From Paenibacillus turicensis (GTDB taxonomy: Bacteria; Bacillota; Bacilli; Paenibacillales; Paenibacillaceae), in contig NZ_JAGGKG010000013.1 of NCBI RefSeq assembly GCF_017873435.1, positions 62,001 through 126,000 of the forward strand: 64,000 nucleotides of DNA. Reading direction: 5' to 3'. Within the stretch, counting starts at the first letter, position 1, and the number at the start of each line of letters is the position of its first letter. Under the pieces are notes generated by a model, which saw only the letters and a list, made by a program, of their open reading frames with translations, did no database searches and was not told where the DNA came from. Shown here in pieces: positions 47,311 to 56,770 of this stretch. Position numbers and translations under genes: made by a program.

Positions 47311-47362
47311 AAAAAAGACGAAAGCCAACACATACCATTAGTATGTCTTGGGTTTCGCCTTT
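47311..47362 (-). terminator. Terminator in the leader of the beta-glucosidase gene
   Basis: On the minus strand GGCGAAACCCAAGACATAC pairs with the complementary arm GTATGTGTTGGCTTTCG, followed by TCTTTTTTT. It precedes the gene start by about 50 bases, as expected for conditional termination. Confidence 0.8.
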
Positions 47363-47376
47363 TCAGTAACAATCCC
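47350..47376 (-). promoter_or_regulatory. Ribonucleic antiterminator (RAT) of LicT/BglG type
   Basis: The minus strand reads GGATTGTTACTG, a short spacer and GGCGAAACCC, which fits the RAT consensus GGATTGTTACTG...GGCAAAACC. Its 3-prime part overlaps the 5-prime arm of the following terminator, the geometry that lets a bound antiterminator protein stop termination. Confidence 0.8.
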
Positions 47377-47493
47377 ACTCATAGGTTAACATTTTTTAAA
47401 ATGGTTTGACAACATCTTTCACGTTTCCACCATCCATCTGTCCCTCCGCTAAGTTTGCTTATTATGGAGTACAAATCTATGTTTGAGCCCACA

Positions 47494-48726
47494 TTATATT
47501 GATTTATGATTATTAAAATATTGATTTAAAATTTTTAGAAAGACATTAGGGAAGGTTAAGCTCTCCATATCCGCTTGGGTAATCCAACGATATTCTAAAG
47601 ATTCATCACCTAAATGATTTACATCATAAGTTTGTTGTTGCTCCGCAACCGCAACGAGTACCTGTTCTGCTTGCTCTATTTCAACATATTTAAACACATG
47701 CATTTCCCACAATATATGGCTAAAAATATGTTCTATATTCATAAAATGCTGTTGTAGCTTAGCAGGGAATCCCGCGGTCAATAGTTCAGCATCTAGTGGA
47801 CTAGCCAGCGCATCTAACATTAGATGGCTAGAATTATTTTCAGAAAGCTTATTATTAGCTTTTATTTCTGCAGCTTTTTGATTAGAGTTTCTATTTTTCT
47901 GCTCTGTTAACACATGAGGTAGCTCCCACATCTTTGCAAGTAACCCTGTGTCTGGACGACGACGAACTAATACTTTATCAGCATGTTCACCCGTTCCTTC
48001 CACTAATGCAACATACCGTAGCTCAGGACGAGGTGGTTTGCTCTTACTCTTTATAGGTAATTGCATTTCCATCCCTTCAATACGTCCCGCACAATAAGCC
48101 ATAACTGGGCAGGTTAGACAAGAAGGCGACTTCGGTGTACACACTAATGCCCCTAACTCCATTAAAGCCTGATTAAAATCAGAGGCTCTCCCATCAGGAA
48201 TAAGTTCAACCACCAGCTTCTCCATGAGCTTGCGTGTACCTACCTTTACGATATCCTCTTCAATTAGAAAATATCTAGATAACACTCTCATCACGTTACC
48301 ATCCACCGCAGGCTCTGGACGATTAAAGGCAATACTCATGATTGCCCCTGTCGTATAGGGGCCTACTCCTTTTAGGGCGGCAACAGCACTTGTATCATCA
48401 GGCACTTTACCACCATGAAGCTCTACTACCTGCTGTGCTGCTGTCTGTAAGTTACGAGCACGTGAATAATAGCCTAACCCTTCCCAACACTTGAGGACAT
48501 CCTCTTCTGGTGCTGTAGCTAAAGCTTCAATCGTTGGAAAACGATCTATGAAGCGCTCAAAATAAGGGATAACTGTATCCACTCTTGTCTGTTGCAACAT
48601 AATTTCAGATACCCAAATATAATAAGGATTACGTGATCTTCTCCATGGCAAATCTCGTTTACTTCGCTCATACCAAGTTAATAATTCAATACTAAAATAT
48701 TGTCTACTATTTATTTGCTGGTGCAT
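47494..48726 (-). CDS. mutY: A/G-specific adenine DNA glycosylase
   Basis: 410 residues from ATG 48726 (GAGGGAG upstream). Removes adenine mispaired with 8-oxoguanine. The helix-hairpin-helix L-K-G-V-G-P-Y-T-T-G and catalytic Asp in P-A-V-D-G-N-V are visible. The 4Fe-4S cluster is C-x6-C-x2-C-x5-C in C-T-P-K-S-P-S-C-L-T-C-P-V-M-A-Y-C. The C-terminal NUDIX-like domain follows, with a low-complexity Asn/Lys stretch (about 280-310) between. Confidence 0.95.
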   Translation of the reverse strand: MHQQINSRQYFSIELLTWYERSKRDLPWRRSRNPYYIWVSEIMLQQTRVDTVIPYFERFIDRFPTIEALATAPEEDVLKCWEGLGYYSRARNLQTAAQQVVELHGGKVPDDTSAVAALKGVGPYTTGAIMSIAFNRPEPAVDGNVMRVLSRYFLIEEDIVKVGTRKLMEKLVVELIPDGRASDFNQALMELGALVCTPKSPSCLTCPVMAYCAGRIEGMEMQLPIKSKSKPPRPELRYVALVEGTGEHADKVLVRRRPDTGLLAKMWELPHVLTEQKNRNSNQKAAEIKANNKLSENNSSHLMLDALASPLDAELLTAGFPAKLQQHFMNIEHIFSHILWEMHVFKYVEIEQAEQVLVAVAEQQQTYDVNHLGDESLEYRWITQADMESLTFPNVFLKILNQYFNNHKSI

Positions 48727-48750
48727 TATTCTCTCCCTCAAAATGATAGT

Positions 48751-49137
48751 TCAATTATGTTCAATAACAACAAATGCAGAGGCAAGATGACGTTCATGTG
48801 TAATGGATAAATGAAGCTGATATTGCTGCGAATCTAATTCAAGCCGTTGCCAAGCAGGCTTACATATTTCTATATAAGGCTTACCATATGAATCCGCAAA
48901 AATTTCAATGTCATGCAATCCAATTATTTTACCAATTCCGTAGCCAAATGCCTTCGTCACTGCTTCTTTAGCAGCAAAACGCCCACTCAAAAACTCCACT
49001 GGACGTTTATTCATCCCTGATAAGGCAAGCTCATTTGTTGTCAAAATACGCTGGGCTAGCTTTTCGCCAATCCCTCTGTCAAACATACGTTTTATCCGTT
49101 CTAATTCTACAACGTCATGTCCAATTCCATAAATCAA
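48751..49137 (-). CDS. acpS: Holo-[acyl carrier protein] synthase
   Basis: 128 residues. Motifs G-I-G-H-D-V-V-E-L-E-R-I and F-A-A-K-E-A-V-T-K-A-F-G are those of AcpS. It modifies the fatty acid synthase ACP. TTG start with GAAGGGG upstream. It precedes mutY on the same strand by 24 bases. The cluster has its own Sfp-type enzyme, so AcpS is probably for primary metabolism. Confidence 0.95.
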   Translation of the reverse strand: MIYGIGHDVVELERIKRMFDRGIGEKLAQRILTTNELALSGMNKRPVEFLSGRFAAKEAVTKAFGYGIGKIIGLHDIEIFADSYGKPYIEICKPAWQRLELDSQQYQLHLSITHERHLASAFVVIEHN

Positions 49138-49231
49138 GCTAACCCCTTCTTTCTATGTCAGCCAAATGTGCACATATGCTTATATTGTAGCAGGTATATG
49201 GAATCAATAGCGAGTCTTCCATATTATACAC

Positions 49232-49281
49232 AAAAATCAGCCCACAACTGGGGGTTATCCCCTGTTAGGAGCTGATTTTTA
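49232..49281 (-). terminator. Terminator of the bacilliredoxin gene
   Basis: AAAAATCAGC...GCTGATTTTT with an inner GGG/CCC stem forms an A-T bordered hairpin. Confidence 0.75.
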
Positions 49282-49331
49282 ATTAATCCAAGTATATCAT
49301 TGTCAAGCCTGTTCCAGCCTTAATCTAAAAA

Positions 49332-49766
49332 TTAACGGCAGAAACGATCAAACGCATTTGTTAATGCTTCTGCAATATCATTTGCAGAGCGATCTTCAAT
49401 CTGCTCACGTTCGATAAAATGTACCAGCTCACCATCTTTTAATAATGCAATAGATGGAGATGAAGGTGGATAAGGTGCAAAGTATTCACGCGCCTTTGCA
49501 GTCGCTTCCTTCTCTTGTCCCGCAAACACAGTAAACAAATGATCTGGTGTTATATCGTGCTCAAGTGCTTTTGCAACCCCTGGGCGACATTGTCCAGCAG
49601 CGCAACCACATACGGAGTTAACGACAACTAAGGTTGTTCCTTTAAGGGTAGGTAATTTTTCCTCTACATCCTCTGGTGTTAACAATTCTTGAATTCCAAG
49701 CGTAGTCAGTTCATCGCGCATCGGCTGAACCATATCACGCATATAATGATCAAATGACATTGACAT
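49332..49766 (-). CDS. brxA: Bacilliredoxin (BrxA/BrxB family)
   Basis: 144 residues, typical length. The active site C-G-C-A-A-G-Q-C-R-P-G carries the CGC motif. The family removes bacillithiol from S-bacillithiolated proteins. The A/B paralogue cannot be settled from the sequence alone. AAGGAG before the ATG; a single-gene unit with its own terminator. Confidence 0.88.
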   Translation of the reverse strand: MSMSFDHYMRDMVQPMRDELTTLGIQELLTPEDVEEKLPTLKGTTLVVVNSVCGCAAGQCRPGVAKALEHDITPDHLFTVFAGQEKEATAKAREYFAPYPPSSPSIALLKDGELVHFIEREQIEDRSANDIAEALTNAFDRFCR

Positions 49767-49972
49767 TTTTAAGACACTCCTTTTTTAAAAAGCTAATGTG
49801 TAATTTCAACTCAAATTTTAAATAAATGAGAAGTAGCTACATTATACATGAGAATGTACAAATAGCAGTGATTGTACTAACACATCATATTCTATTTTAT
49901 TATATCTGCCTAACAAAAGAAAGCAACTAGCATAATGAATGTTAGCTGCTTGGTTTGCTGTTATATTTACTT

Positions 49973-51673
49973 TTATGCTTGCTGTTGAAGTAGTTGTTCT
50001 GATGGAATTGGTAATAACACAACGAATGTAGTCCCAACACCAAGCTCTGATTTGACACTAATATTACCACCATGCTTTTCTAAAATACTTTGACATAAGG
50101 CAAGCCCCAGCCCTGTTCCCTTAGTTTTTGTCGTATAAAAAGGCTGAAATAATTTCACCTGCTCCTCTGGGGAAATTCCTGGTCCAGTATCACTCACATG
50201 AAGCTCTACACCATTTTCCACAACATGGGTCATAATAGTGAGCTGCCCCTTGTCATCCATCGCTTCCATTGCATTACGACATAAATTTAAAATAAGCTGT
50301 TTGATTTCTTTTGGATTAAGCATCAAAACGGGAACCTTATAATCTAAATCAACCTCAATCGATTGTCCCCGCAAATTCGCATCTGCCCACAACAAAGGCG
50401 TCAGCTCATGAATAATATCATGTAATCGTGACTCTTCCTTTTGCTCTGTTTTATTTTGTGCCAGGGCTAGAAAATCATTAATAATACTATTTGCACGATC
50501 TAACTCGTCTAAAACGATTCGATAATAATGATCTAAATTATCAGAGCTTTTCTCTCTCATTAATTGCAAAAAACCTCGAACCACTGCCATGGGATTACGT
50601 ATTTCATGTGTAATACCTGCTGCCATTTGTCCAATGACCCCTAAACGTTCGACATGACTTAACTCTAGCTTAAGCGTTTCTAGCTCCGTCATATCTTGAA
50701 TCATAATAATACTACCCATATTTTCATTTGAAGTACCTTTTGTGATTGGGGTTACACTAGTAAGATAGGTTTCTAAACCAATCTGAATAAACTGACTCAT
50801 TTTCTCCGAACCACACGACCTCATAATTTGTGAAGGATCAAGTTTAGAGCGTCTTAAAAATTCGCTTATATTTAAGCCTATAATTTCGTCCATAGTAATA
50901 TTTGGAAAATCTTTACGATAAAGCTTCAGAAATGTATCATTGATGGAAATTATTCGGTTATCATTATCTAGTAAAATGATACAAATGGGTGCTGCATCCA
51001 TCATCTGCTGTAGCTTTAAAGCCTCTTTGCCAGATTCATACGACATCAAAGTAACTTGTAGTCTTAGCTTTTCTCTTTCTAAAGTAGACTCAATCATATA
51101 TATGAACAGCCCTGCTACTAATGCTATAATCGGAACTTCAATAAAGATCACTAAAAAATACATAAGATGCAGTTGATCTGTAGCGTTCATATATTGCGCA
51201 CCAACATAAAGTCCTTGTGCCAAAACAAAGAAAACTAATGTCCATACAAACTTAACAAGCGGATTTTCCTTTTTAAAACGTACTGAACATATCAATACAA
51301 TAGGATAGATTAAAATTGCGGTTTCCAAAAGTAAGCCCGTTATACTAAACTGTTCCGTAAAAAAAGTATATAATACAATTTGAAACACAATTAAAACAAG
51401 CCCTTCCCAATACTTTGCGTACAAAATAGTAATTACAATTGGAAAAAGTGCAAAATTAATAATGACTCCGTCCCAAAGATCACTTTGGAATAAATAACAG
51501 AGAAATACACTTAACATGCAAACCATCATCATATTTGTACGAAATCGTTCCATACTGAAAAGGTGGTCATGAGTTTTCCATAGTCCAACAGGCGAACCGT
51601 ACACTAAAGGAAATAAAAAAGCGGGTATACTAGTTATTAATAATTGCAATATAAATTCTTTTAATACAACCAC
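49973..51673 (-). CDS. Sensor histidine kinase, KinB-like (6 TM + PAS + HisKA + HATPase)
   Basis: 566 residues from GTG 51673 (AAGGAGGGAG 6 bases upstream). Six membrane segments in about 1-200, a PAS domain (about 225-340), the phospho-acceptor His in H-E-I-R-N-P-M-A-V-V, N-box N-L-C-R-N-A-M-E-A-M and G-boxes D-T-G-P-G-I-S and G-T-G-L-G-L-A-L-C. This plan and the H-box match sporulation phosphorelay kinases such as KinB. No response regulator lies beside it, which also fits the phosphorelay. Confidence 0.88.
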   Translation of the reverse strand: MVVLKEFILQLLITSIPAFLFPLVYGSPVGLWKTHDHLFSMERFRTNMMMVCMLSVFLCYLFQSDLWDGVIINFALFPIVITILYAKYWEGLVLIVFQIVLYTFFTEQFSITGLLLETAILIYPIVLICSVRFKKENPLVKFVWTLVFFVLAQGLYVGAQYMNATDQLHLMYFLVIFIEVPIIALVAGLFIYMIESTLEREKLRLQVTLMSYESGKEALKLQQMMDAAPICIILLDNDNRIISINDTFLKLYRKDFPNITMDEIIGLNISEFLRRSKLDPSQIMRSCGSEKMSQFIQIGLETYLTSVTPITKGTSNENMGSIIMIQDMTELETLKLELSHVERLGVIGQMAAGITHEIRNPMAVVRGFLQLMREKSSDNLDHYYRIVLDELDRANSIINDFLALAQNKTEQKEESRLHDIIHELTPLLWADANLRGQSIEVDLDYKVPVLMLNPKEIKQLILNLCRNAMEAMDDKGQLTIMTHVVENGVELHVSDTGPGISPEEQVKLFQPFYTTKTKGTGLGLALCQSILEKHGGNISVKSELGVGTTFVVLLPIPSEQLLQQQA

Positions 51674-51872
51674 GTTCTCCCTCCTTAGGGGAAGAATAAA
51701 CATTTGCCAAAGATGCCGTAGACGTTGATTTATGTAAGTACGTATAAATTATGTGACATTTAGGCTCACTACGATTAAACCATAATCGACATTTTTTTAC
51801 AATATCATAATCCTCTTCAAACTACTTTAAATGCATATAAATGTTAGGATTGTGCAAAGAAAGGAATTGTTT

Positions 51873-53132
51873 ATGAATACCTATCAAGTTATCGTCATTG
51901 GCGGAGGTCCCTCAGGACTGATGGCTGCTATCGCGGCTGCTAAGCAAGGTGCCACTGTAGCCCTTTTAGATAAAGGAAATAAGCTAGGGCGCAAGCTAGG
52001 GATTTCCGGTGGAGGCCGCTGTAATGTGACTAACAACAAAGAAATTTCAGAGCTGATTACGTATATCCCAGGTGGAGGGCGTTTTTTACATAGCGCGCTT
52101 TCTCAATTTAATAATAAGGACATTATTTCATTTTTTGAAGGGCTTGGCATTGCTCTTAAGGAAGAGGATCATGGTCGAATGTTTCCCGTTTCCGATCGAG
52201 CTAAAACCGTAGTAGATGCGCTTGTTGGGTATGCCAAGACGCTTGGTGTTGAGCTACTTGTCCATCAGACCGTTTCTGAAATTTTATATCGCGAGCATGA
52301 AGTTAAAGGTGTACAGCTAACCTCTGGGGAGATGATTTTAGCTAATAGCATTGTGGTTGCAACAGGTGGAAAATCTGTACCACATACTGGCTCTACGGGC
52401 GATGGTTATCCTTGGGCACAAGCAGCAGGTCATACTATTACTGAGTTGTTTCCCACTGAGGTTCCCATTATTTCTAAAGAGACTTTTATCACCAATCGAG
52501 AACTACAAGGCTTATCGCTTCGTAATGTGAAGTTAGCTGTTCTTAATGCCAAAGGAAAACCTGTGGTCGCACACCAAGGCGATATGATCTTTACTCATTT
52601 TGGACTTTCTGGCCCAATCGCATTACGCTGTAGTGGTTTTATTCGTGGTGTGAAGCAAAAAAGCGGCTTACCTACGGTCACCATGGTACTAGACTTATTT
52701 CCAGATGTATCAATAGGTCAGTTAGAACAGCAATTACAGACCATGCTTAAGGCAGAACCAAAGAAAGCAATAAAAAATGTGCTAAAAGGAACCATTCCTG
52801 AAAGATTACTTCCTATACTATTGGAACGAAGCGAATTAAGTGGTGATACTACCTTTGAGCATTTGCGTAAGGATGCCTTTAGTAATTTTATTGCGCTGTT
52901 GAAAGGCTTTAAGCTTGAAGTGACAGGCACACGTTCGTTCGAAGAAGCATTTGTTACTGGTGGTGGTGTGAATTTAAAGGAAATCGTGCCTTCTACTATG
53001 GAATCGAAGCTAAAGGCTGGACTGTTCTTTTGTGGAGAAGTGCTTGATATTCATGGGTATACTGGCGGCTACAATATTACCGCGGCTTTTTCTACAGGAC
53101 ATACCGCTGGTTATCACGCTGCTTTACGGTGA
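51873..53132 (+). CDS. FAD-dependent oxidoreductase, YhiN/HI0933 family
   Basis: 419 residues from ATG 51873 (AAAGGAATTG upstream), preferred over the first in-frame ATG. FAD-binding G-G-G-P-S-G-L-M-A-A near the start, G-R-K-L-G-I-S-G-G-G-R-C-N-V-T, A-T-G-G-K-S-V-P and the C-terminal G-G-Y-N-I-T-A-A-F-S-T-G. It is a widespread flavoprotein family whose reaction is not established. It stands alone and is followed by a repeat element. Confidence 0.9.
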   Translation: MNTYQVIVIGGGPSGLMAAIAAAKQGATVALLDKGNKLGRKLGISGGGRCNVTNNKEISELITYIPGGGRFLHSALSQFNNKDIISFFEGLGIALKEEDHGRMFPVSDRAKTVVDALVGYAKTLGVELLVHQTVSEILYREHEVKGVQLTSGEMILANSIVVATGGKSVPHTGSTGDGYPWAQAAGHTITELFPTEVPIISKETFITNRELQGLSLRNVKLAVLNAKGKPVVAHQGDMIFTHFGLSGPIALRCSGFIRGVKQKSGLPTVTMVLDLFPDVSIGQLEQQLQTMLKAEPKKAIKNVLKGTIPERLLPILLERSELSGDTTFEHLRKDAFSNFIALLKGFKLEVTGTRSFEEAFVTGGGVNLKEIVPSTMESKLKAGLFFCGEVLDIHGYTGGYNITAAFSTGHTAGYHAALR

Positions 53133-53149
53133 TAACAAACTCAAATAGA

Positions 53150-53355
53150 GGCTCAATCTTGAAATCAGTGCTTGACAGCTAACCCAAACTAGCGAAGAGA
53201 CAGAGAGATTCTGAAGATTGTCCCTTAAAATCATATTCCATCCATAAATTTATTTCAATAAAAAGGAATATGATTTTAACAACAATCGTAAGAACTCTCT
53301 GGAACGTAGCTACCAGCTTCCAGTTGTTGTAAAGTACTGATTTATAAATGGAGCC
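53150..53355. repeat. Interspersed element, complete type B copy
   Basis: It runs from GGCTCAATCTTGAAATCAGT to GAGCC with TIR about 28 bp. The inner arms AGCGAAGAGACAGAGAGATTCT / AGAACTCTCTGG...CGTAGCT pair. The variable hairpin has AAATCATATTCC and GGAATATGATTT. This is the best-preserved copy of the family. Confidence 0.75.
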
Positions 53356-53436
53356 CAATTTAAATAGGAAACATTTCCGCGTCCTTAACGTATATATTTG
53401 TATTATGTAAATGTTGGAGAGACAGGAGTTGAACCA

Positions 53437-53643
53437 ATGATAGGTATTTTGTTACTAGCTAGTATCCTCATATTGTTCCTTTCAAGGAATACCAAGCTAA
53501 AGCGTTATGTCGCATTTACTGTTGGAGGCATCGCTCTTATAACCTTGGTTACCATTGGCTTAACGATGCAAACGGGAACAAAATCTAATCCGATTCAAGG
53601 TTCTGGTAAAGCCGTCGTTGAGAAGGTTGTTTTGACTGAATAA
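53437..53643 (+). CDS. Small two-helix membrane protein, unknown
   Basis: 68 residues from ATG 53437 (AGGAG 8 bases upstream). Two membrane segments (about 2-14 and 22-43) and a short soluble tail. I do not recognise it. A terminator follows. Confidence 0.55.
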   Translation: MIGILLLASILILFLSRNTKLKRYVAFTVGGIALITLVTIGLTMQTGTKSNPIQGSGKAVVEKVVLTE

Positions 53644-53673
53644 CAGCAAAAATAATTTTATCAGAGTTTATAT

Positions 53674-53706
53674 GAAAGCGAGCGAATTCTACGTTCGCTT
53701 TCTTTT
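53674..53706 (+). terminator. Terminator after the small membrane protein
   Basis: GAAAGCGA-g-CG and CG-t-TCGCTTTC form a stem, followed by TTTTT. Confidence 0.8.
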
Positions 53707-53721
53707 TGCGTTAACTTCATC

Positions 53722-54957
53722 TTAGCCTAACCTCAAATAGGTTCGACTCACGATGAAAGTTAAGACTAGGCTCATTGGAACCGCAGCAAGTATCCCCCAC
53801 CAGCCTATCATAGAGATCAAAAGCCCAGTAGCAATGCAATACATCGGCAATACAAGAAGACGTTGCAGTACCCCTCTACTACTAAAATAAGTGTAATTAC
53901 GCATATTGTCCGTCATAGGGATAATTTCCATTAAACTCCGTCTAGTAAATGCACGACGATTTGCTTCTATAAAAGAGATAAATAAGAACAAAATAAATAG
54001 AGCGATCAGGATATTAATGGGAGAGGGTGACATTATAGTGGCGATAAATCCCAATGCACTCATTTGTAGGTAAGTTTTGAATCCTTCGCCCCGAATAAAT
54101 GATTTAATCATAATTTCAGCCAAGCGATTTTCAGGACTTCTTAATTTAAAGAGCTTATTGCTTTTTTTGAACAAGGTAGGCTTTTTACGAATCTTTTTAG
54201 GCTTTCCGACGGCTTGTGCCACCAGAAATGCGGTTAGCTTCCCTTTTATCCGTTGATCCTCAGCAAGCTCGGCTTCAAAGCGATCCACTTTTTTTAATCT
54301 GTACCAGCACAGGATTTCTAACAGCAAAGCTAGTGATACGGCAAATACAATAAAATATTGTTTACTTATATAATTGAGCCATAACCAATAAACGCCAACT
54401 GTAGCTGGTGTTAATACAAAAAGAGTAACTTTACTACGCCACCCCTTTACACAAACTTGAATGAGATTAGCTAAAATCATATATATACTTTTAAGAAGAT
54501 ACATCACTAAAAATAATTGGATCATTGCGATTAAGTTCATGCCATAAACACGAACAAATATTGGAGAAAGGTAAAACAGTAGGATTCCAATAACTAGCCC
54601 CTGAATTACTAATGAATAAAGCAAACCATAACGCTTGAGTCCATTCATTACTTTAGTATGTTGCTTTATAAATAACACGTCTGCGGCTTCAAGTCTTAAA
54701 ATCAAGCTACCTAATATAGTGACAAGCACAAAAATAAAGGTTGTGTACTGCAACGGCATATTTATCAACCAATTGGGGAGTGTTATTCGCCATAGCTGTA
54801 CATGTACACTCGCTAAAATAAGTGCCATTGGAACAACAATGTACAACATAATAATCCAATCGATAACAACCGATATCACTTTATATTGTGTCTTGGCATC
54901 GTCTAGGAGTCTGCGGAGAAATAATTTGTTTAGACTCCATTTTTTCATTGAATTCAC
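53722..54957 (-). CDS. ecsB: ABC transporter permease EcsB
   Basis: 411 residues with about 8 hydrophobic segments and a basic cytoplasmic loop in the middle (K-K-I-R-K-K-P-T-L-F). It follows EcsA by 15 bases. In B. subtilis EcsAB affects secretion, membrane protease control and sporulation. GTG start with GGGAGGG upstream. Length matches the family. Confidence 0.85.
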   Translation of the reverse strand: MNSMKKWSLNKLFLRRLLDDAKTQYKVISVVIDWIIMLYIVVPMALILASVHVQLWRITLPNWLINMPLQYTTFIFVLVTILGSLILRLEAADVLFIKQHTKVMNGLKRYGLLYSLVIQGLVIGILLFYLSPIFVRVYGMNLIAMIQLFLVMYLLKSIYMILANLIQVCVKGWRSKVTLFVLTPATVGVYWLWLNYISKQYFIVFAVSLALLLEILCWYRLKKVDRFEAELAEDQRIKGKLTAFLVAQAVGKPKKIRKKPTLFKKSNKLFKLRSPENRLAEIMIKSFIRGEGFKTYLQMSALGFIATIMSPSPINILIALFILFLFISFIEANRRAFTRRSLMEIIPMTDNMRNYTYFSSRGVLQRLLVLPMYCIATGLLISMIGWWGILAAVPMSLVLTFIVSRTYLRLG

Positions 54958-54972
54958 TTTTGTCCCTCCCTA

Positions 54973-55716
54973 TCACGTCAACCGATCAAAGCAATCCATC
55001 AAACTCCCCTCAGGTAATCCAGCAGCATAACGGATTTGATCAAGCTCACCAGCTGCAACAACCTTTCCACTAGAAATTAAAATAAAGTCATCACAAATTT
55101 TTTCTGCCGTATCTAATACATGGGTAGACATCAGGACACCTGCTCCCCGCTTTTGCTCCTCTGCTAACATTTCTAGAAATTTTTTTGTAGCTCTAGGATC
55201 TAATCCAATAAAAGGCTCGTCCACAATGTATACATCAGGCTGGATTAAAAAACCTAACATTAACATCATCTTTTGGCGCATCCCTTTTGAGAAGCTATCT
55301 GGCAAATGATCTCGTACACCCTCCATCTCAAATTTATGTAATAAAGCATTGGCTTCCTGCTCAAAGACAGCTTCGTCTAGTCCATATAAAGAGCCGATCA
55401 AGCTCAAATGCTCCCATAAAGTTAACGTGTCATAATACACTGGTTGCTCAGGTAAATATGCATATTTGAAATTAGGGCTAGAATATGAAATATCGGCATC
55501 ACAATAAGGTAATAAATCTAAAATAGCTTTTACCGTTGTACTTTTTCCTGCTCCGTTAGGGCCGATCAAGCCAGTAAGCTTGCCTTTTTTCAGCTGTAAT
55601 TGAATATCCTCAAGATGGGGTGCCTGCTTTTCATAACCAGCCTCACGAATATTAACTTGTAACAAGATATCTTCTTCGGTTGCCCCTATTGCGTCAAATG
55701 TGTTCAATTTGTCCAT
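54973..55716 (-). CDS. ecsA: ABC transporter ATP-binding protein EcsA
   Basis: 247 residues from ATG 55716 (GGAG 8 bases upstream). Walker A G-P-N-G-A-G-K-S-T-T, signature F-S-K-G-M-R-Q-K, Walker B V-Y-I-V-D-E-P-F-I-G-L-D-P. The H-R...Y-L-P-E-Q-P segment and order ecsA-ecsB match Bacillus. Works with EcsB. Confidence 0.92.
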   Translation of the reverse strand: MDKLNTFDAIGATEEDILLQVNIREAGYEKQAPHLEDIQLQLKKGKLTGLIGPNGAGKSTTVKAILDLLPYCDADISYSSPNFKYAYLPEQPVYYDTLTLWEHLSLIGSLYGLDEAVFEQEANALLHKFEMEGVRDHLPDSFSKGMRQKMMLMLGFLIQPDVYIVDEPFIGLDPRATKKFLEMLAEEQKRGAGVLMSTHVLDTAEKICDDFILISSGKVVAAGELDQIRYAAGLPEGSLMDCFDRLT

Positions 55717-55768
55717 TTTCATCACTCCGTTCTAAGTCCCGTCTTAAACTATTGTAGCACTTTAAATA

Positions 55769-55973
55769 GGCTCTTATCATTTAATTAGTGGTTATCAACC
55801 AACCCAAGCTAGCGAAGAGACAGAGCGATTCTGAAGAATGTCTCTTAAAATCAAATTCCAGCCATAAATTCACTTCAATAAAAAGGAATATGTTTTTAAC
55901 AACAATCGTAAGAACGCTCTGGAGCGTAGCTACCAACTTCCAGTCGTTGTTAAGCACTAATTTTTATTGAGCC
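55769..55973. repeat. Interspersed element, complete type B copy
   Basis: Ends GGCTC... / ...GAGCC with inner TIR blocks AATTAGTGGTTATCAA and its inverted match. Inner arms CAGAGCGATTCT / AGAACGCTCTGG: the A-T pair of the 53150 copy is C-G here on both sides. The copy fills most of the 55717-56145 gap. Confidence 0.75.
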
Positions 55974-56069
55974 TAAAATTAGACACAATTTTAATATTAA
56001 AAGCCTTAAATTGTGATATTTTATATTTTCTCATGTGTTCCTTTATTTTAAGATGGAAGTATTGTAAGT

Positions 56070-56100
56070 GTTGAATTCTTCTAATATCAATGAATTCAAC
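56070..56100. promoter_or_regulatory. Inverted repeat upstream of the MarR gene
   Basis: GTTGAATTC and GAATTCAAC with a 13-base spacer lie 45 bases before the MarR start. It is a candidate operator for self-regulation. Confidence 0.4.
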
Positions 56101-56145
56101 TTAAATATATTTTTCCGATCATTATAAATTTGGAATTAGGACGGG

Positions 56146-56619
56146 ATGAGCATGTTAAAAACCGAGGAATGCGGAACAGATCTATCCTTACATCTGTACA
56201 GAGTGTTTGCAAAATCTTTTAAAAGTGTTAATGAACATGCAGTTACAGGTAGTAAAATTCAAGGCTTTAATCCTACCGCTTTTGCTGTAATGGAAGTGCT
56301 TTATTACAAAGGCTCTCAGCCAATCCAACAAATTGGAGCAAAGCTGCTGTTGCAAAGTGGTAACGTCACTTACGTTATTGATAAGCTTGAAGCAGGTGGA
56401 CTTCTAAAACGTCAGCCTTGTCCACGTGATCGCCGTGTCATTTATGCAGAATTAACGGAAAAAGGTAAAGAGTTAATGGATACACTGTATCCTGAATTTG
56501 CTGAACGTATTGATTATGCATTAAGTGGGCTAAATGAAGAAGAAAAAGAAATGATGATCAATTTGCTGAAAAAAATGGGCCGAGAAGCAGAAAAATTAGC
56601 TCCACTCGCTCGCAAATAA
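56146..56619 (+). CDS. MarR family transcriptional regulator
   Basis: 157 residues; ATG 56146 or 56152 (both near AGGACGGG). A winged helix with the conserved I-D-K-L-E-A-G-G-L-L-K-R-Q-P-C-P-R-D-R-R-V-I wing. Resembles MhqR/YkvE-type regulators, but no target can be named. Stands alone, convergent with the P-type ATPase gene. Confidence 0.88.
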   Translation: MSMLKTEECGTDLSLHLYRVFAKSFKSVNEHAVTGSKIQGFNPTAFAVMEVLYYKGSQPIQQIGAKLLLQSGNVTYVIDKLEAGGLLKRQPCPRDRRVIYAELTEKGKELMDTLYPEFAERIDYALSGLNEEEKEMMINLLKKMGREAEKLAPLARK

Positions 56620-56715
56620 TACTACTCAACTACACATCTAAGATACAGCCTAGATAAGCCAATGTATTCAAGACAAAAGATTTGTGAAAAAAATCACTTA
56701 TTTGTTTTATATTTA

Positions 56716-56770
56716 GCCTGATTGTGCACGTCATTCTTTTTAAGCTGGCGGCAATCAGGCTCTTACTTTA
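56716..56770 (+). terminator. Terminator of the MarR gene
   Basis: GCCTGATTG and CAATCAGGC form a 9-bp stem with a T-rich tail; it lies close to the end of the convergent ATPase gene. Confidence 0.6.
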
